Assembly (NCBI GenBank): GCA_018661465.1
Contig: JABJIC010000036.1
Coordinates: 1-55,429 of the forward strand
Reading direction: 5' to 3'
Length of the DNA stretch: 55,429 nucleotides
Source: Gammaproteobacteria bacterium
GTDB lineage: Bacteria; Pseudomonadota; Gammaproteobacteria; Pseudomonadales; Pseudohongiellaceae
Shown in pieces: positions 1 to 8,726 of the stretch. How positions within the stretch are numbered: position 1 is the first letter of the stretch; each line of letters begins with the position of its first letter. Under the pieces are notes generated by a model. That model ran no database searches. It was not told the origin of the DNA and worked only from the letters and a program-made list of their open reading frames with translations. The position numbers and the translations under genes were made by a program.

Positions 1-139
1 GAGTGATATTTTTGATTACATTGAAATGTTTTATAACAGCAAACGACGGCACAGTTCCAATAATCAGCTGTCGCCTGTAAAGTATGAAGAGCGTTATCAA
101 CAGAGGCTGCTAAGTGTCTAGAGAATTGATAGCGATTCA
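1..139 (+). mobile_element. Right end of an IS3-family insertion sequence
   Basis: The transposase end is followed by a candidate right inverted repeat at about 112-139, finishing GCGATTCA. Read inward on the minus strand it begins TGAATCGC and carries TCTCTAGACAC further in. From memory this resembles IS3-family termini, which start with TGA and often have a TCTAGACA-like inner part. The left end is outside the window, so the mate repeat and target duplication could not be checked. The boundary at 139 is inferred. Confidence 0.6.
2..121 (+). CDS. IS3-family transposase (OrfB), C-terminal fragment cut by the window edge
   Basis: This is the last 39 codons and TAG stop of a reading frame open from base 2. 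The peptide contains IFDYIEMFYNSKRRHSSNNQ and then LSPVKYEERY, the usual C-terminal signature of IS3-family OrfB integrases (DDE/rve fold), where an FYN.KRRHS motif and a SP..YE motif follow the catalytic Glu. The catalytic residues lie outside the window, so intactness cannot be judged. The stop sits inside what looks like the right terminal inverted repeat. Family assignment is firm; subgroup is not determined. Confidence 0.85.
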   Translation, partial: SDIFDYIEMFYNSKRRHSSNNQLSPVKYEERYQQRLLSV

Positions 140-544
140 GTCAGCCAATTTGTTCAGGTAGCGAAAGCTGGTATCCCTTTGTTTGGCTCGTTCTGTTTTT
201 TCGGCTTTTAGTAACCACTGATAACAGGCCATTTCCAACAATTTGATGGTTTGTTTGTATGGCAGGCTGTTGCTAAGAATTAGATCAACTTCCAGGTCCA
301 TAGTCTCAGTGCAGAGGAAAATGGCATCTGGAAACTCTTCCACCCATTGGGCGAGCTTCATTTCCCGGGTAAGGTGGTTGTCCAGCAGAATTAACGCTGG
401 ACTATATCGTTTAGCCGCGGTGATAGAGACAATTTCAGTGGGAATTAATAACTTCGACTTAATATCATTCCACACACGGTTATTCGCATAGCCAGGTCCA
501 TAAGCTATGGTGATTGTGCGTTGAGTATTAGTGAATGAATTCAT
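137..544 (-). CDS. Small receiver-like protein, probably truncated at its C-terminus by the IS end
   Basis: A 135-residue protein with an alternating strand/helix pattern like a response-regulator receiver domain: RTITIAYGPG near residue 9, PALILLDNHLT near 49 (its Asp in the usual phospho-acceptor strand), FPDAIFLCTE near 71, and a K-containing LPYKQTIKLL segment near 94. The acidic pair expected after the first strand is absent, so it would be a degenerate or non-phosphorylated receiver. No output domain follows. The TGA stop coincides with the inferred last three bases of the IS3 element (137-139), so the native protein may have been longer. ATG start at 544 with a weak ribosome site. Function unknown; the receiver assignment is tentative. 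Confidence 0.6.
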   Translation of the reverse strand: MNSFTNTQRTITIAYGPGYANNRVWNDIKSKLLIPTEIVSITAAKRYSPALILLDNHLTREMKLAQWVEEFPDAIFLCTETMDLEVDLILSNSLPYKQTIKLLEMACYQWLLKAEKTERAKQRDTSFRYLNKLAD

Positions 545-675
545 TGAAGTTATCGGCCTGCTTCCGAGCTAGCGAGAGTGTAACGCACTTGGGTGGAAAT
601 GCGATAGGGGCAGGGGATGGCTAACAGGGAAATAATTTTTTAGAATCAGCTAGATCAAGAGAGGTAAGTGGAGGT

Positions 676-900
676 TTATTTCTGCGTATTGCCTGGGTCC
701 AATCTATTTTCTAAAGTCTTCATAAACTTGTCCAGATTGCTTTGTGCCTCAGAGCGATACCGGAACGGACCAACTTCTACCCCTTTTCCTGTTTTGAAAT
801 ACCAGAGGTCTTGCTCCATATAGATTGGGTCGGCATTGAGTTGTGTATCTGGGTTTTTCGCGGGATTACTGTCTTCGGATTTCGGGAAGGAGTTAGTCAT
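676..900 (-). CDS. Small conserved hypothetical protein (DUF6316-like)
   Basis: A 74-residue soluble protein with no signal peptide or membrane segment. The core DLWYFKTGKGVEVGPFRYRSEA (residues 31-52) resembles the W-[YF]-F-x-T-R-x-G-x-x-x-GPF motif of short gammaproteobacterial proteins that I recall as DUF6316, and superficially GYF-like modules. A purine-rich AGAGAAAGAGC precedes the ATG at 900, which supports this start. It stands alone between two non-coding gaps. No function is known to me; the family name is from memory and unverified. Confidence 0.65.
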   Translation of the reverse strand: MTNSFPKSEDSNPAKNPDTQLNADPIYMEQDLWYFKTGKGVEVGPFRYRSEAQSNLDKFMKTLENRLDPGNTQK

Positions 901-934
901 TGTGTTCTTATGCTCTTTCTCTTTTGGTCTCCGC

Positions 935-993
935 TAGCTTAAGGCTACAACTGAAAACAGCGCCGATAATTATCGGTGAGCAGCCTTAAGCTA
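935..993. repeat. Nested palindrome
   Basis: Outer arms TAGCTTAAGGCT (935-946) and AGCCTTAAGCTA (982-993) are perfect 12-base reverse complements. Between them lies the self-complementary CCGATAATTATCGG (963-976). The whole could fold as a long hairpin with an inner stem, or be two protein-binding palindromes. There is no T-tract, so it is not a standard terminator. Confidence 0.75.
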
Positions 994-1130
994 ACGAGTA
1001 GGGTTACAGTAGTGTTGAATTGATGAAATTTAAAGAGCGCAAAATATATGCCATCTAAAAATATGCCCTCATCTACCAACTTCTTTTAGCTTCTCTGGAA
1101 CTCGTTAATTTACAAAATGATACAGCATGT

Positions 1131-1161
1131 TTTGAAAAAATGCGGCTTTCGTTTTTTCAAA
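1131..1161. repeat. A/T-rich inverted repeat
   Basis: TTTGAAAAAA (1131-1140) and TTTTTTCAAA (1152-1161) are perfect ten-base inverted arms around an 11-base loop. The right arm supplies a run of six T on the plus strand and the left arm the same on the minus strand, so it could act as a weak bidirectional terminator, although the stem has little G+C. Confidence 0.5.
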
Positions 1162-1247
1162 TTGAAACAATAAGATAGCAAGAGCTCTTAATGAGGGGAA
1201 TTATTTTTTTTGTATGATTTTCACACAGGATTCAAAAAATTTTTTCT

Positions 1248-1859
1248 CTACTTGGTAAATTTTTCTGCTTCTTCCAGAGATTCGACCGTATTGATGTTGA
1301 AAAAACTGCCGCTGCTTTGATCGGAAATTTCCACTACGCTGCTGTTGATAACCGGCAGTAGTAATTTAGGGCCATAGATACCCGAGTCCAATGCCAGCTT
1401 TACGGAGCTCTCAGCATCTAACGACCAAAGGGAGAACAGGGGCTGTATCTGCTTTTGATGGCGGCAACAAGAAAAAAGCGTTCCATCTTTTTCCAAGGCT
1501 TCGGCCAATTGAATGACTAAATCCTGAGGAAAGATTGGAGCATCGGCCGGAAAACAGGCGAGGTATTTGTGATTTGGTGACTCTTCACGAAGATAGGCCA
1601 TAGCTCTGTGAATGCCCACTAGAGGTCCGGAATACTGGTTTTCTAAATCAGCGACTATAGGTAAATCTAGATACTCGTAGAGTTGTTGATTTCTGTTTAC
1701 GCTGAGCACGAGGCTATCAACTTGCTCGCTGGCAGTGGCAATAACATGCTCTATCAATGGCTTATGCCTGAACTTGAGTAGCGCCTTGTCTTGGTACCCC
1801 ATGCGAGAGCCTTTGCCACCGGCTAGAATGACTCCAGCTATCTCCTGTCTATCGATCAT
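1248..1859 (-). CDS. mobA: Molybdenum cofactor guanylyltransferase MobA
   Basis: Cytoplasmic nucleotidyltransferase that joins GMP to molybdopterin to make the guanine dinucleotide cofactor of DMSO-reductase-family enzymes. The N-terminal GVILAGGKGSRMG motif with a following K (DKALLKF) is the GTP-binding signature; NRNQ and ADLENQYSGPLVGI match the MobA core, and CFPADAPIFP holds the metal-binding Asp. I place the start at the ATG at 1859 (MIDRQEIAGVILAGG); the frame is open 20 codons further to 1919, but that extension is unlike the family. The roughly 203-residue length is normal. No strong ribosome site is visible. No other molybdenum-cofactor gene is nearby. Confidence 0.9.
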   Translation of the reverse strand: MIDRQEIAGVILAGGKGSRMGYQDKALLKFRHKPLIEHVIATASEQVDSLVLSVNRNQQLYEYLDLPIVADLENQYSGPLVGIHRAMAYLREESPNHKYLACFPADAPIFPQDLVIQLAEALEKDGTLFSCCRHQKQIQPLFSLWSLDAESSVKLALDSGIYGPKLLLPVINSSVVEISDQSSGSFFNINTVESLEEAEKFTK

Positions 1860-1938
1860 TTTGCTTATTCCAGTTATTTCGAGAGCCAGCGCGGCTTGCC
1901 GTAATCTGACCATCAGCAAAATCTACAGGGCGTAAAAG

Positions 1939-2106
1939 CTATTTGCATTCCGGGCTCCAGGCCAGGGGGCATAATCTATCATTGAATATGGGATATCGAT
2001 ATGGGAAAATCGCGCACTTTGCGGCCCCACCAAGAAAGTCCATAACATCTTGAATTTTCAGCGAATCAATCTGGGGTTTTGTCATAGAGTGGCAAAAGCA
2101 AATCAT
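1939..2106 (-). CDS. Possible small cysteine-rich protein
   Basis: A 55-residue ORF starting at the ATG at 2106 (MICFCHSMTKPQIDSL), with a CAGAGAT purine stretch just upstream; the frame also opens from a TTG at 2124. It has five Cys, including an N-terminal C-x-C followed by MT..QI, reminiscent of the [2Fe-2S]-binding BFD-like fold (C-x-C near the N-terminus, C-x-x-C about 32 residues later). The second pair is not intact here (KCAIF), so the resemblance may be chance or a decayed copy. It lies between mobA and tig and may not be real. Confidence 0.3.
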   Translation of the reverse strand: MICFCHSMTKPQIDSLKIQDVMDFLGGAAKCAIFPYRYPIFNDRLCPLAWSPECK

Positions 2107-2150
2107 TATCTCTGAATTACTCAAAACAAGAATTCAGTTTCAGGCAATCG

Positions 2151-2167
2151 TGAGTCATCCTGACTCA
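2151..2167. promoter_or_regulatory. Perfect hairpin in the tig leader
   Basis: TGAGTCA (2151-2157), three-base loop TCC, TGACTCA (2161-2167). The hairpin ends four bases before the GAAGAGG ribosome-site region of tig. It could be an operator palindrome or a leader hairpin affecting translation; only the symmetry is seen directly. Confidence 0.45.
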
Positions 2168-2186
2168 GGAATGAAGAGGTTTATAC

Positions 2187-3524
2187 ATGCAAGTTTCAGT
2201 TGAAACTATGGAAGGGCTGGAAAGAAAGCTAACTATCGCGGTACCTAGTGAGCAAGTGGATACGGCGGTAAATAGTCGGCTGCAGGAAGCTGCACGGACT
2301 ATGAACTTGAAAGGTTTCCGCAAAGGCAAAGTCCCCCTTAAAGTAGTTAAGAGCAGATTTGGACCAGGTGTTCGTCAGGAAGTTGCTGGCGAGTTGATGA
2401 GCCAGAATTTTTATCAGGCGATCAGTCAGGAAAGCCTGAAGCCAGCAGGTCAGCCGCGCATCGAGCCTACCTCGATGGAAGAGGGCAAGGATCTTGAGTT
2501 TACCGCGATCTTCGAGGTCTATCCGGAAATTAGCCTGCCCGATTTCACTTCCATCGAAGCTGATCGTTTAGTAGCCGAGGTAACAGCAGACGATATCGAT
2601 GAAATGATCGAAACCCTGCGCAAACAGCGTCAATCCTGGGAAAAGGTTGAGCGCGCCGCCGCTACAGAAGACATGGTTAATATAGATTTTGTTGGCACCA
2701 AAGACGGAGAAGAGTTCGAAGGTGGCAAGGCCAGTGGAACCAGCCTGGTGCTTGGTTCTGAAAGAATGATCCCTGGCTTTGAGTCGGGCATAGAAGGTAA
2801 GTCAGAGGGTGATGCTTTTACTCTCGAGCTGAAGTTTCCCGATGACTATCATAACGAGGAGTTTAAAGGTCAGGATGTGACTTTTGAGATCACTCTAAAC
2901 TCAGTGAGCGAGCAGAAGCTTCCTGAAATAGACGAAGAGTTCTTTAAGAGCTTTGGCGTTGAAGAAGGTGGTGTGGAAGCATTTCACGAAGAAGTCAGCA
3001 AGAACATGGAGCGTGAGATCAAGACGGCCAGCCGCAGTAAGTTGAAAAACAAACTTATGGACGCAGTTATTGACTTGGTTGATGTAAATGTCCCTGCAGC
3101 GCTGATAACAGCAGAGATTGAGCAGCTTAAGCAGCAGGCTCTTCAGCAGATGGGAGGTGGAGGTGGTCAAAACCTGGACCCCAGCATGCTTCCTGATGAG
3201 CTATTTCAGGAGCAGGCAAGTCGCCGCGTAACCCTCGGACTGGTATTAGGTGAAGTGATGCAGGCTCAAGAGCTTAAAGCAGATCCGGCAAAAGTTCGTG
3301 AATCAGTGGAAGAACTTGCTTCAACCTATGAGTCTCCGGACGATGTAATTAACTGGTACTACGGAAATCAGGAGCAGCTCGCCACTATTGAGTCAGCCGT
3401 ACTTGAAGATCAGGTCTTCGACTATATAGCGGAGCAGGCGAAGGTGAGTGATTCCAGCGTGAGTTATCAGGAAGTAATTCAGCCAGAAGCTAAGGCTGAA
3501 GATGCTGAAGAGCAGAAAGACTAA
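2187..3524 (+). CDS. tig: Trigger factor
   Basis: Ribosome-associated chaperone and peptidyl-prolyl isomerase that binds nascent chains at the exit tunnel. The N-terminal ribosome-docking domain carries GFRKGKVP at residues 43-50, the conserved contact with ribosomal protein L23. The central FKBP-like isomerase domain spans about 155-245 ([31 protein letters not shown]), followed by the helical C-terminal chaperone arms to residue 445. Length is as expected. The start is preceded by GAAGAGG. It leads the tig-clpP-clpX-lon-hupB-ppiD series, an order shared with E. coli. The acidic C-terminal tail is ordinary. Confidence 0.98.
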   Translation: MQVSVETMEGLERKLTIAVPSEQVDTAVNSRLQEAARTMNLKGFRKGKVPLKVVKSRFGPGVRQEVAGELMSQNFYQAISQESLKPAGQPRIEPTSMEEGKDLEFTAIFEVYPEISLPDFTSIEADRLVAEVTADDIDEMIETLRKQRQSWEKVERAAATEDMVNIDFVGTKDGEEFEGGKASGTSLVLGSERMIPGFESGIEGKSEGDAFTLELKFPDDYHNEEFKGQDVTFEITLNSVSEQKLPEIDEEFFKSFGVEEGGVEAFHEEVSKNMEREIKTASRSKLKNKLMDAVIDLVDVNVPAALITAEIEQLKQQALQQMGGGGGQNLDPSMLPDELFQEQASRRVTLGLVLGEVMQAQELKADPAKVRESVEELASTYESPDDVINWYYGNQEQLATIESAVLEDQVFDYIAEQAKVSDSSVSYQEVIQPEAKAEDAEEQKD

Positions 3525-3538
3525 AAAGGAAAAGCTTC

Positions 3539-4150
3539 ATGTCCCAATTTGATGTCCAAGCAGCCCTTGTCCCAATGGTGGTCGAACAAACCGCCAGGGG
3601 CGAGCGATCCTATGACATATATTCCCGTCTATTAAAGGACAGAGTAATCTTCATGACTGGTCAGGTCGAAGATCACATGGCCAACCTGATCGTGGCACAG
3701 ATGCTATTCCTCGAGTCTGAGAACCCTGATAAGGATATCCATCTCTATATCAATTCCCCCGGCGGCTCAGTAACTGCCGGTCTCTCGATTTATGACACCA
3801 TGCAATTTATTAAGCCTGACGTCAGCACAATGTGTATTGGCCAGGCAGCGAGCATGGGTGCGATGCTATTGGCAGGCGGAACTAAAGGTAAGCGACTGGC
3901 TTTGCCTCATTCGCGGATAATGATTCACCAGCCAAGCGGCGGCGCCCAAGGCCAAGCCTCAGATATTGAGATACAAGCTAGAGAAATCATAAAGTTACGT
4001 CAGCAGCTTAATGTTTTACTTGCAATACATTCTGGCCATGATGAAGGCACTATAGCCAGGGACACAGAGCGAGATAACTTCATGAGTGCTGAAGAAGCTT
4101 GTGAATATGGCTTAGTGGATAAAGTAATTGAGCGAAGAGTAGATAAATAG
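3539..4150 (+). CDS. clpP: ATP-dependent Clp protease proteolytic subunit ClpP
   Basis: Serine protease subunit that forms the 14-mer degradation chamber with ClpX or ClpA. The triad is visible: Ser105 in GQAASMGA, His130 in MIHQP and Asp179 in TERDNFMSA, with the same spacing as E. coli ClpP (25 and 49 residues). The 203-residue length includes a short N-terminal propeptide-like stretch. AAAGGAAAA precedes the ATG, and the gene starts 14 bases after tig, so the two are probably co-transcribed. A 173-base gap with its own promoter-like motif separates it from clpX. Confidence 0.98.
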   Translation: MSQFDVQAALVPMVVEQTARGERSYDIYSRLLKDRVIFMTGQVEDHMANLIVAQMLFLESENPDKDIHLYINSPGGSVTAGLSIYDTMQFIKPDVSTMCIGQAASMGAMLLAGGTKGKRLALPHSRIMIHQPSGGAQGQASDIEIQAREIIKLRQQLNVLLAIHSGHDEGTIARDTERDNFMSAEEACEYGLVDKVIERRVDK

Positions 4151-4219
4151 AGTAGTAAAGCAAGGCTACTGGCTTGAAAGCTGGATAAGGTCGTACTAGC
4201 TGATTTTTGGCTCTACAGG

Positions 4220-4248
4220 CTTGCATTCCACCTTTATAAGCACCATTT
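4220..4248 (+). promoter_or_regulatory. Sigma-32-like promoter upstream of clpX
   Basis: CTTGCAT (4220-4226), a 14-base spacer and CACCATTT (4241-4248) resemble the heat-shock consensus CTTGAAA-N13-15-CCCCATNT. The sequence TAAGCACCAT around the -10 box is repeated ahead of lon. It lies about 75 bases before the clpX start. Assigned by consensus only. Confidence 0.5.
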
Positions 4249-4323
4249 TAGAAATACTTGATACCAATGATGTCAGTAGGTTGATTCGCCAGCACCGGGA
4301 ATCAGCTTAATATAGAGAGAGAT

Positions 4324-5610
4324 ATGTCAGACGATAATTTCACAAAGGGCGATGACAACGGCAAATTGCTGTATTGCTCCTTTTGCGGCAAAAGCCAGCA
4401 TGAAGTCAGAAAACTCATTGCTGGACCCTCGGTATTCGTCTGTGATGAGTGCGTAGACCTCTGTAACGACATTATCCGAGAAGAGATTCAAGAGAAAGAA
4501 ACCGAGACTACTGACCGCAAGCTGCCTATTCCCGAAGAGATCAAGAATACACTGGACGAATATGTAATCGGACAGGAAAGTGCCAAAAGAGTGCTGGCAG
4601 TTGCCGTTTACAACCACTACAAACGCTTGAATTACGATAAGGCCAGCGGGGAAGTTGAACTCAGTAAGAGCAATATTCTCATGGTTGGCCCTACCGGTAC
4701 CGGTAAAACCCTATTGGCTGAGACTCTGGCCAGACTCTTGGATGTACCCTTTACTATTGCTGACGCTACCACGCTGACCGAAGCGGGTTATGTGGGTGAA
4801 GATGTTGAAAACATCATCCAGAAATTACTGCAAAAATGTGACTATGATGTTGAGAAAGCGCAGATCGGTATTGTTTACATTGATGAGATTGACAAGATCT
4901 CCCGGAAGTCAGACAACCCGTCTATTACCAGAGATGTATCCGGAGAAGGTGTTCAGCAAGCGCTTCTGAAACTGATAGAAGGCACGGTCGCCTCGGTTCC
5001 TCCTCAGGGCGGACGCAAACACCCGCAACAGGAATTCCTGCAGGTTGATACCACTAATATTCTTTTTGTCTGCGGTGGCGCCTTTGCCGGCCTGGACAAG
5101 ATTATCCGTGATCGTTCCGAAAAGAGCGGTATTGGATTTGCTGCCGAAGTTCGCTCGAAAGATAGTGAAGATAAAGTAGGGGAGACTCTGCGCGGAGTTG
5201 AGCCTGAAGATTTGGTGAAATACGGCCTGATTCCTGAATTCGTCGGTCGATTACCGATGATTGCCACGCTAGATGAACTGGATCTGGAGGCATTGGTTAG
5301 AATTATCCGGGAACCCAAGAATTCCCTCACCCGTCAATATTCCAAGTTATTTGAGATGGAAGGGGTGGAAATACAGTTTCGTGATGATGCATTGAAGGCA
5401 ATTGCCAGAAAGGCTCAAGAGCGGAAAACTGGAGCGCGTGGTTTGCGCTCCATTATGGAAGCCGTACTTCTTGATTCGATGTACAAAATCCCTTCTCTGG
5501 AAAATGTCAGTAAGGTAATTATCGATGCTGCCGTCATCGAAGGTGAGTCTGAACCACTTCTGATGTACGAAAATACAGAACCGGCGAGCAAATCAGCTGC
5601 AGACGAATAA
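4324..5610 (+). CDS. clpX: ATP-dependent Clp protease ATPase subunit ClpX
   Basis: AAA+ unfoldase that recognises tagged substrates and feeds ClpP. The N-terminal zinc-binding domain has Cys18, Cys21, Cys40 and Cys43. Walker A GPTGTGKT is at 122-129, the pore loop GYVGED at 155-160, Walker B IVYIDEID at 183-190, and the ClpP-docking IGF tripeptide at 270-272. The 428-residue length is typical. It follows clpP and precedes lon; a heat-shock-type motif upstream suggests transcription separate from tig-clpP. Confidence 0.98.
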   Translation: MSDDNFTKGDDNGKLLYCSFCGKSQHEVRKLIAGPSVFVCDECVDLCNDIIREEIQEKETETTDRKLPIPEEIKNTLDEYVIGQESAKRVLAVAVYNHYKRLNYDKASGEVELSKSNILMVGPTGTGKTLLAETLARLLDVPFTIADATTLTEAGYVGEDVENIIQKLLQKCDYDVEKAQIGIVYIDEIDKISRKSDNPSITRDVSGEGVQQALLKLIEGTVASVPPQGGRKHPQQEFLQVDTTNILFVCGGAFAGLDKIIRDRSEKSGIGFAAEVRSKDSEDKVGETLRGVEPEDLVKYGLIPEFVGRLPMIATLDELDLEALVRIIREPKNSLTRQYSKLFEMEGVEIQFRDDALKAIARKAQERKTGARGLRSIMEAVLLDSMYKIPSLENVSKVIIDAAVIEGESEPLLMYENTEPASKSAADE

Positions 5611-5624
5611 AAACCGCTGCAAGC

Positions 5625-5652
5625 CTTGATATTTGCTGGCTAAGCACCATCT
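5625..5652 (+). promoter_or_regulatory. Sigma-32-like promoter upstream of lon
   Basis: CTTGATA (5625-5631), a 13-base spacer and CACCATCT (5645-5652) fit the heat-shock consensus closely. It sits between the clpX stop and the lon start, 35 bases before the lon ATG. lon is a classic sigma-32 gene in E. coli, which supports the call. Confidence 0.6.
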
Positions 5653-5687
5653 CATTAAGCACGGTTAACATTCAAGAGTTCTAGAAT

Positions 5688-8111
5688 ATGTCTGCTGAAG
5701 AAATCAGTAATACAGCATTTCCCTTATTACCACTTCGCGATGTCGTGGTTTACCCGCAAATCGTTCAGCCCCTTTTCGTCGGGCGCCCCAAATCCATCAA
5801 AGCACTTGAAGTGGCTATGGCCAGCGACAAGCAGGTTTTGTTAGTGGCTCAAAAAAGTGCCACTGATGATGAGCCTGGCGCGGAAGATCTTTATAACATT
5901 GGAACGGTAGCCACCATACTTCAGTTGATCCGGCTGCCAGATGGCACTGTTAAAGTGTTGGTAGAAGGTCTGGATAGGGCCAAAATTAAGGAAATATCTT
6001 TCGAGAGTGATTATTTTCGAGCAGAGACCAGCATTTTGTTCACCGAAGAAGCCTCTGAGAAAGAAGCAAAGTTGCTATTGCGATCTTTGCTATCCCAGTT
6101 TGATCAATATGTTCAGTTAAGTAAGAAAATCCCACCCGAAGTGATGACTTCCATTTCCAGTATCGATGAGCCAGCACGTCTGGTAGACACCATCGCATCT
6201 CACATGACATTGCAGCTCCAGGAGAAGCAAAACCTGCTGGAATTGTCATCCCTGCAGCCTCGCATAGAACACCTGATGTCTTTGATTGAGGCAGAGATTG
6301 ATCTGTTTCAGGTAGAAAAACGGATTCGTGGTCGCGTCAAGAAGCAGATGGAGAAGAGCCAGAGAGAGTATTACCTGAATGAGCAGATGAAGGCCATTCA
6401 GAAAGAAATGGGCGAGATGGATGATGTTCCTAACGAAGCTGAGGAACTGAAGCAGAAAATCGAAGAAGCTGGCATGCCAAAAGAGGCTAAAGAAAAGGCT
6501 AGTTCCGAATTGAGCAAGCTTAAATTGATGTCTCCGATGTCATCGGAGGCCTCCGTTGTAAGGACCTATCTCGACTGGATGATCAGCATTCCCTGGAAGA
6601 AGCGCAGCAAAGTGCGACTCGACCTGGCCAAAGCGGAAGAAATTCTCGAGAGTGATCATTACGGGCTAAAAGAAGTTAAAGAACGAATTCTGGAATATCT
6701 CGCCGTTCAAAAGCGAGTAAAGAAGCTTAAGGGACCTATTCTTTGTCTGGTAGGCCCTCCTGGTGTGGGTAAAACCTCTCTCGGCGAGTCTATTGCCCGA
6801 GCCACCAATCGAAAATACGTCAGAATGGCCCTCGGTGGAGTTCGCGACGAGGCGGAGATTCGAGGCCATCGAAGAACTTATATCGGCTCTCTGCCGGGCA
6901 AGCTGCTTCAAAAACTGTCTAAGATCGGAGTTAAGAACCCTCTGTTTCTATTAGATGAAATAGACAAAATGGGCATGGATAATCGTGGTGATCCTGCATC
7001 AGCTCTGCTTGAGGTTCTAGATCCTGAGCAAAACAACAGCTTTAACGACCACTATCTCGAAGTGGATTATGATTTATCTGAGGTAATGTTCGTTTGTACC
7101 TCCAATAGCATGAATATTCCCGGTCCTTTACTGGATCGAATGGAAGTCATTCGAATTCCTGGATACACAGAAGACGAGAAGCTTAATATCGCGCAGCGTT
7201 ATCTGGTTCCCAAGCAAAAGAAGAATAATGGTGTCGCTGACGAAGAGCTGCAATTTAGTGAGCAGTCCATCAGGGACATGATTCGTTATTACACTCGAGA
7301 AGCGGGTGTTCGAGGTTTGGAACGAGAAATTGCCAAAGTTTGCCGAAAGGTTGTGAAGGTAAACTCCCTGAAAAAGAAACACGATCATGTGGATCTGGAC
7401 AGCGATATGCTTGAGGAATATTCCGGTGTACGCAAATACGACTACGGCAAGGCTGAAGAAGAAAACAGATTGGGTCAGGTTAATGGACTTGCCTGGACGT
7501 CAGTGGGTGGAGAACTTCTCACCATTGAAGCTATCGCAGTGGAAGGCAAGGGCAAAACGATTAAAACCGGTTCTCTTGGTGACGTCATGCAGGAATCAAT
7601 TCAAGCCGCATTTACTGTGGTAAGAAGCAGGGCAAATTCACTAGGGCTTAAGGCAAACTTCCATGAAAACGTGGACTTACACATTCACGTTCCTGAAGGA
7701 GCTACTCCTAAAGATGGTCCAAGTGCAGGAGTTGGAATGTGCACGGCTTTGGTTTCGGTGCTGACTTCCATACCAGTTCGAGCAGATGTTGCCATGACAG
7801 GCGAGATAACATTGAGAGGGCAGGTTCTTAAAATTGGCGGATTGAAGGAAAAATTATTGGCCGCACATCGCGGAAATATTAAAACAGTGCTCATTCCGGC
7901 CGACAACGAAAGAGACCTTGCTGAAATTCCAGACAATATTAAGGCCGACCTGAAGATCATTCCGGTGACCTGGATTGACGAAGTTTTGGAACATGCACTT
8001 CAGCATCAACCTACACCAATTAGTGAAGATGAAAAGTCTTCGACTAAAAAAGAAGCAAAGCAGGAAGATAAAAGTAAAAGTGGTGACGAAAAACACATAA
8101 ATACCCACTGA
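5688..8111 (+). CDS. lon: ATP-dependent protease La (Lon)
   Basis: Homo-oligomeric AAA+ protease of the cytosol that degrades misfolded and regulatory proteins. The N-terminal substrate-binding domain (about 10-200) leads through a coiled coil (KRIRGRVKKQMEKSQREYYLNEQMKAI region) to an AAA+ module with Walker A GPPGVGKT at 356-363 and Walker B FLLDEIDKMG near 420. The C-terminal protease domain has the Ser679-Lys722 dyad (PKDGPSAG; K in GGLKEKLLA), the same numbers as E. coli Lon. The 807 residues end in a Lys/Glu/Ser-rich tail. hupB follows, as in E. coli. Confidence 0.98.
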   Translation: MSAEEISNTAFPLLPLRDVVVYPQIVQPLFVGRPKSIKALEVAMASDKQVLLVAQKSATDDEPGAEDLYNIGTVATILQLIRLPDGTVKVLVEGLDRAKIKEISFESDYFRAETSILFTEEASEKEAKLLLRSLLSQFDQYVQLSKKIPPEVMTSISSIDEPARLVDTIASHMTLQLQEKQNLLELSSLQPRIEHLMSLIEAEIDLFQVEKRIRGRVKKQMEKSQREYYLNEQMKAIQKEMGEMDDVPNEAEELKQKIEEAGMPKEAKEKASSELSKLKLMSPMSSEASVVRTYLDWMISIPWKKRSKVRLDLAKAEEILESDHYGLKEVKERILEYLAVQKRVKKLKGPILCLVGPPGVGKTSLGESIARATNRKYVRMALGGVRDEAEIRGHRRTYIGSLPGKLLQKLSKIGVKNPLFLLDEIDKMGMDNRGDPASALLEVLDPEQNNSFNDHYLEVDYDLSEVMFVCTSNSMNIPGPLLDRMEVIRIPGYTEDEKLNIAQRYLVPKQKKNNGVADEELQFSEQSIRDMIRYYTREAGVRGLEREIAKVCRKVVKVNSLKKKHDHVDLDSDMLEEYSGVRKYDYGKAEEENRLGQVNGLAWTSVGGELLTIEAIAVEGKGKTIKTGSLGDVMQESIQAAFTVVRSRANSLGLKANFHENVDLHIHVPEGATPKDGPSAGVGMCTALVSVLTSIPVRADVAMTGEITLRGQVLKIGGLKEKLLAAHRGNIKTVLIPADNERDLAEIPDNIKADLKIIPVTWIDEVLEHALQHQPTPISEDEKSSTKKEAKQEDKSKSGDEKHINTH

Positions 8112-8127
8112 TACCGCGTGTTTTGTG

Positions 8128-8157
8128 TTGACATGGCTTTCGAGCTATTGGTATAAA
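8128..8157 (+). promoter_or_regulatory. Sigma-70 promoter for hupB
   Basis: TTGACA (8128-8133), an 18-base spacer and TATAAA (8152-8157), in the lon-hupB gap. It would give a leader of roughly 155-160 bases before the hupB GTG start. Confidence 0.6.
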
Positions 8158-8321
8158 GACTCAGTCATACAGCAGGTATGAAGCGCATTCAGGGAAAAAA
8201 ATTAAGAAAAAATCAGGGCTTGGAAATTGTGCATTTTGTAGTTGAGGTTTTGCTGTTGTGCACTTCGTTTTTAAGCGTTTATCGATAAGAAACTACACTT
8301 TGTTTAAAAAAAGGGGATAAC

Positions 8322-8600
8322 GTGAATAAATCAGAATTAATAGATGCCGTCGCAGCCAGTGCAGACCTTCCTAAAGCAGCCGCTGGTCGTGCCATTGATG
8401 CGATGATTGATGCCATTACGGAATCATTGAAGAAAACTGATCCTGTGGTATTGGTTGGATTCGGTACATTTGCTACTAAAGATAGAGCAGCGCGTACTGG
8501 ACGTAACCCCCAGACTGGTGAGCCAATTCAGATTAAGGCGGCTCGTGTGCCTAGTTTTAAAGCAGGTAAAGCACTGAAGGATTCTGTTAACTCTTTATAA
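8322..8600 (+). CDS. hupB: DNA-binding protein HU, beta type
   Basis: Small nucleoid-associated histone-like protein that bends DNA as a dimer. The sequence is full length (92 residues): helical dimerisation core, GFGTF turn, then the beta-arm [23 protein letters not shown] with the intercalating Pro in the NPQTG stretch. The start is GTG at 8322, preceded by AAGGGG. The position after lon matches hupB in E. coli and Pseudomonas rather than ihfA or ihfB. It has its own promoter and a terminator downstream. Confidence 0.95.
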   Translation: MNKSELIDAVAASADLPKAAAGRAIDAMIDAITESLKKTDPVVLVGFGTFATKDRAARTGRNPQTGEPIQIKAARVPSFKAGKALKDSVNSL

Positions 8601-8624
8601 GAGCTAACAGACTGCCGGAGAATT

Positions 8625-8652
8625 ACTGAAACTCAGTTAGCTGAGTTTCAGT
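8625..8652 (+). terminator. Perfect inverted repeat after hupB
   Basis: ACTGAAACTCAG (8625-8636), loop TTAG, CTGAGTTTCAGT (8641-8652): a perfect 12-base stem 24 bases after the hupB stop. Only TTCT follows, so it is more likely an mRNA 3-prime stabiliser or weak terminator than a full intrinsic terminator. Confidence 0.6.
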
Positions 8653-8726
8653 TTCTACTCAAAATTTGCTGCAACTAACTGTGGTGAATAGGGTAAGCTT
8701 CCCTGGCGGTTATAGTCGTTTTATAG

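Larger units (their letters stand above)
901..1247. other. Non-coding gap with palindromic sequence
   Basis: About 350 bases between mobA and the DUF6316-like gene with no credible ORF. It holds a nested palindrome (935-993), a ten-base A/T-rich inverted repeat (1131-1161) and a T-rich stretch at 1204-1250 just past the mobA stop that may help end transcription. I see no tRNA or recognisable small RNA. Confidence 0.5.
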
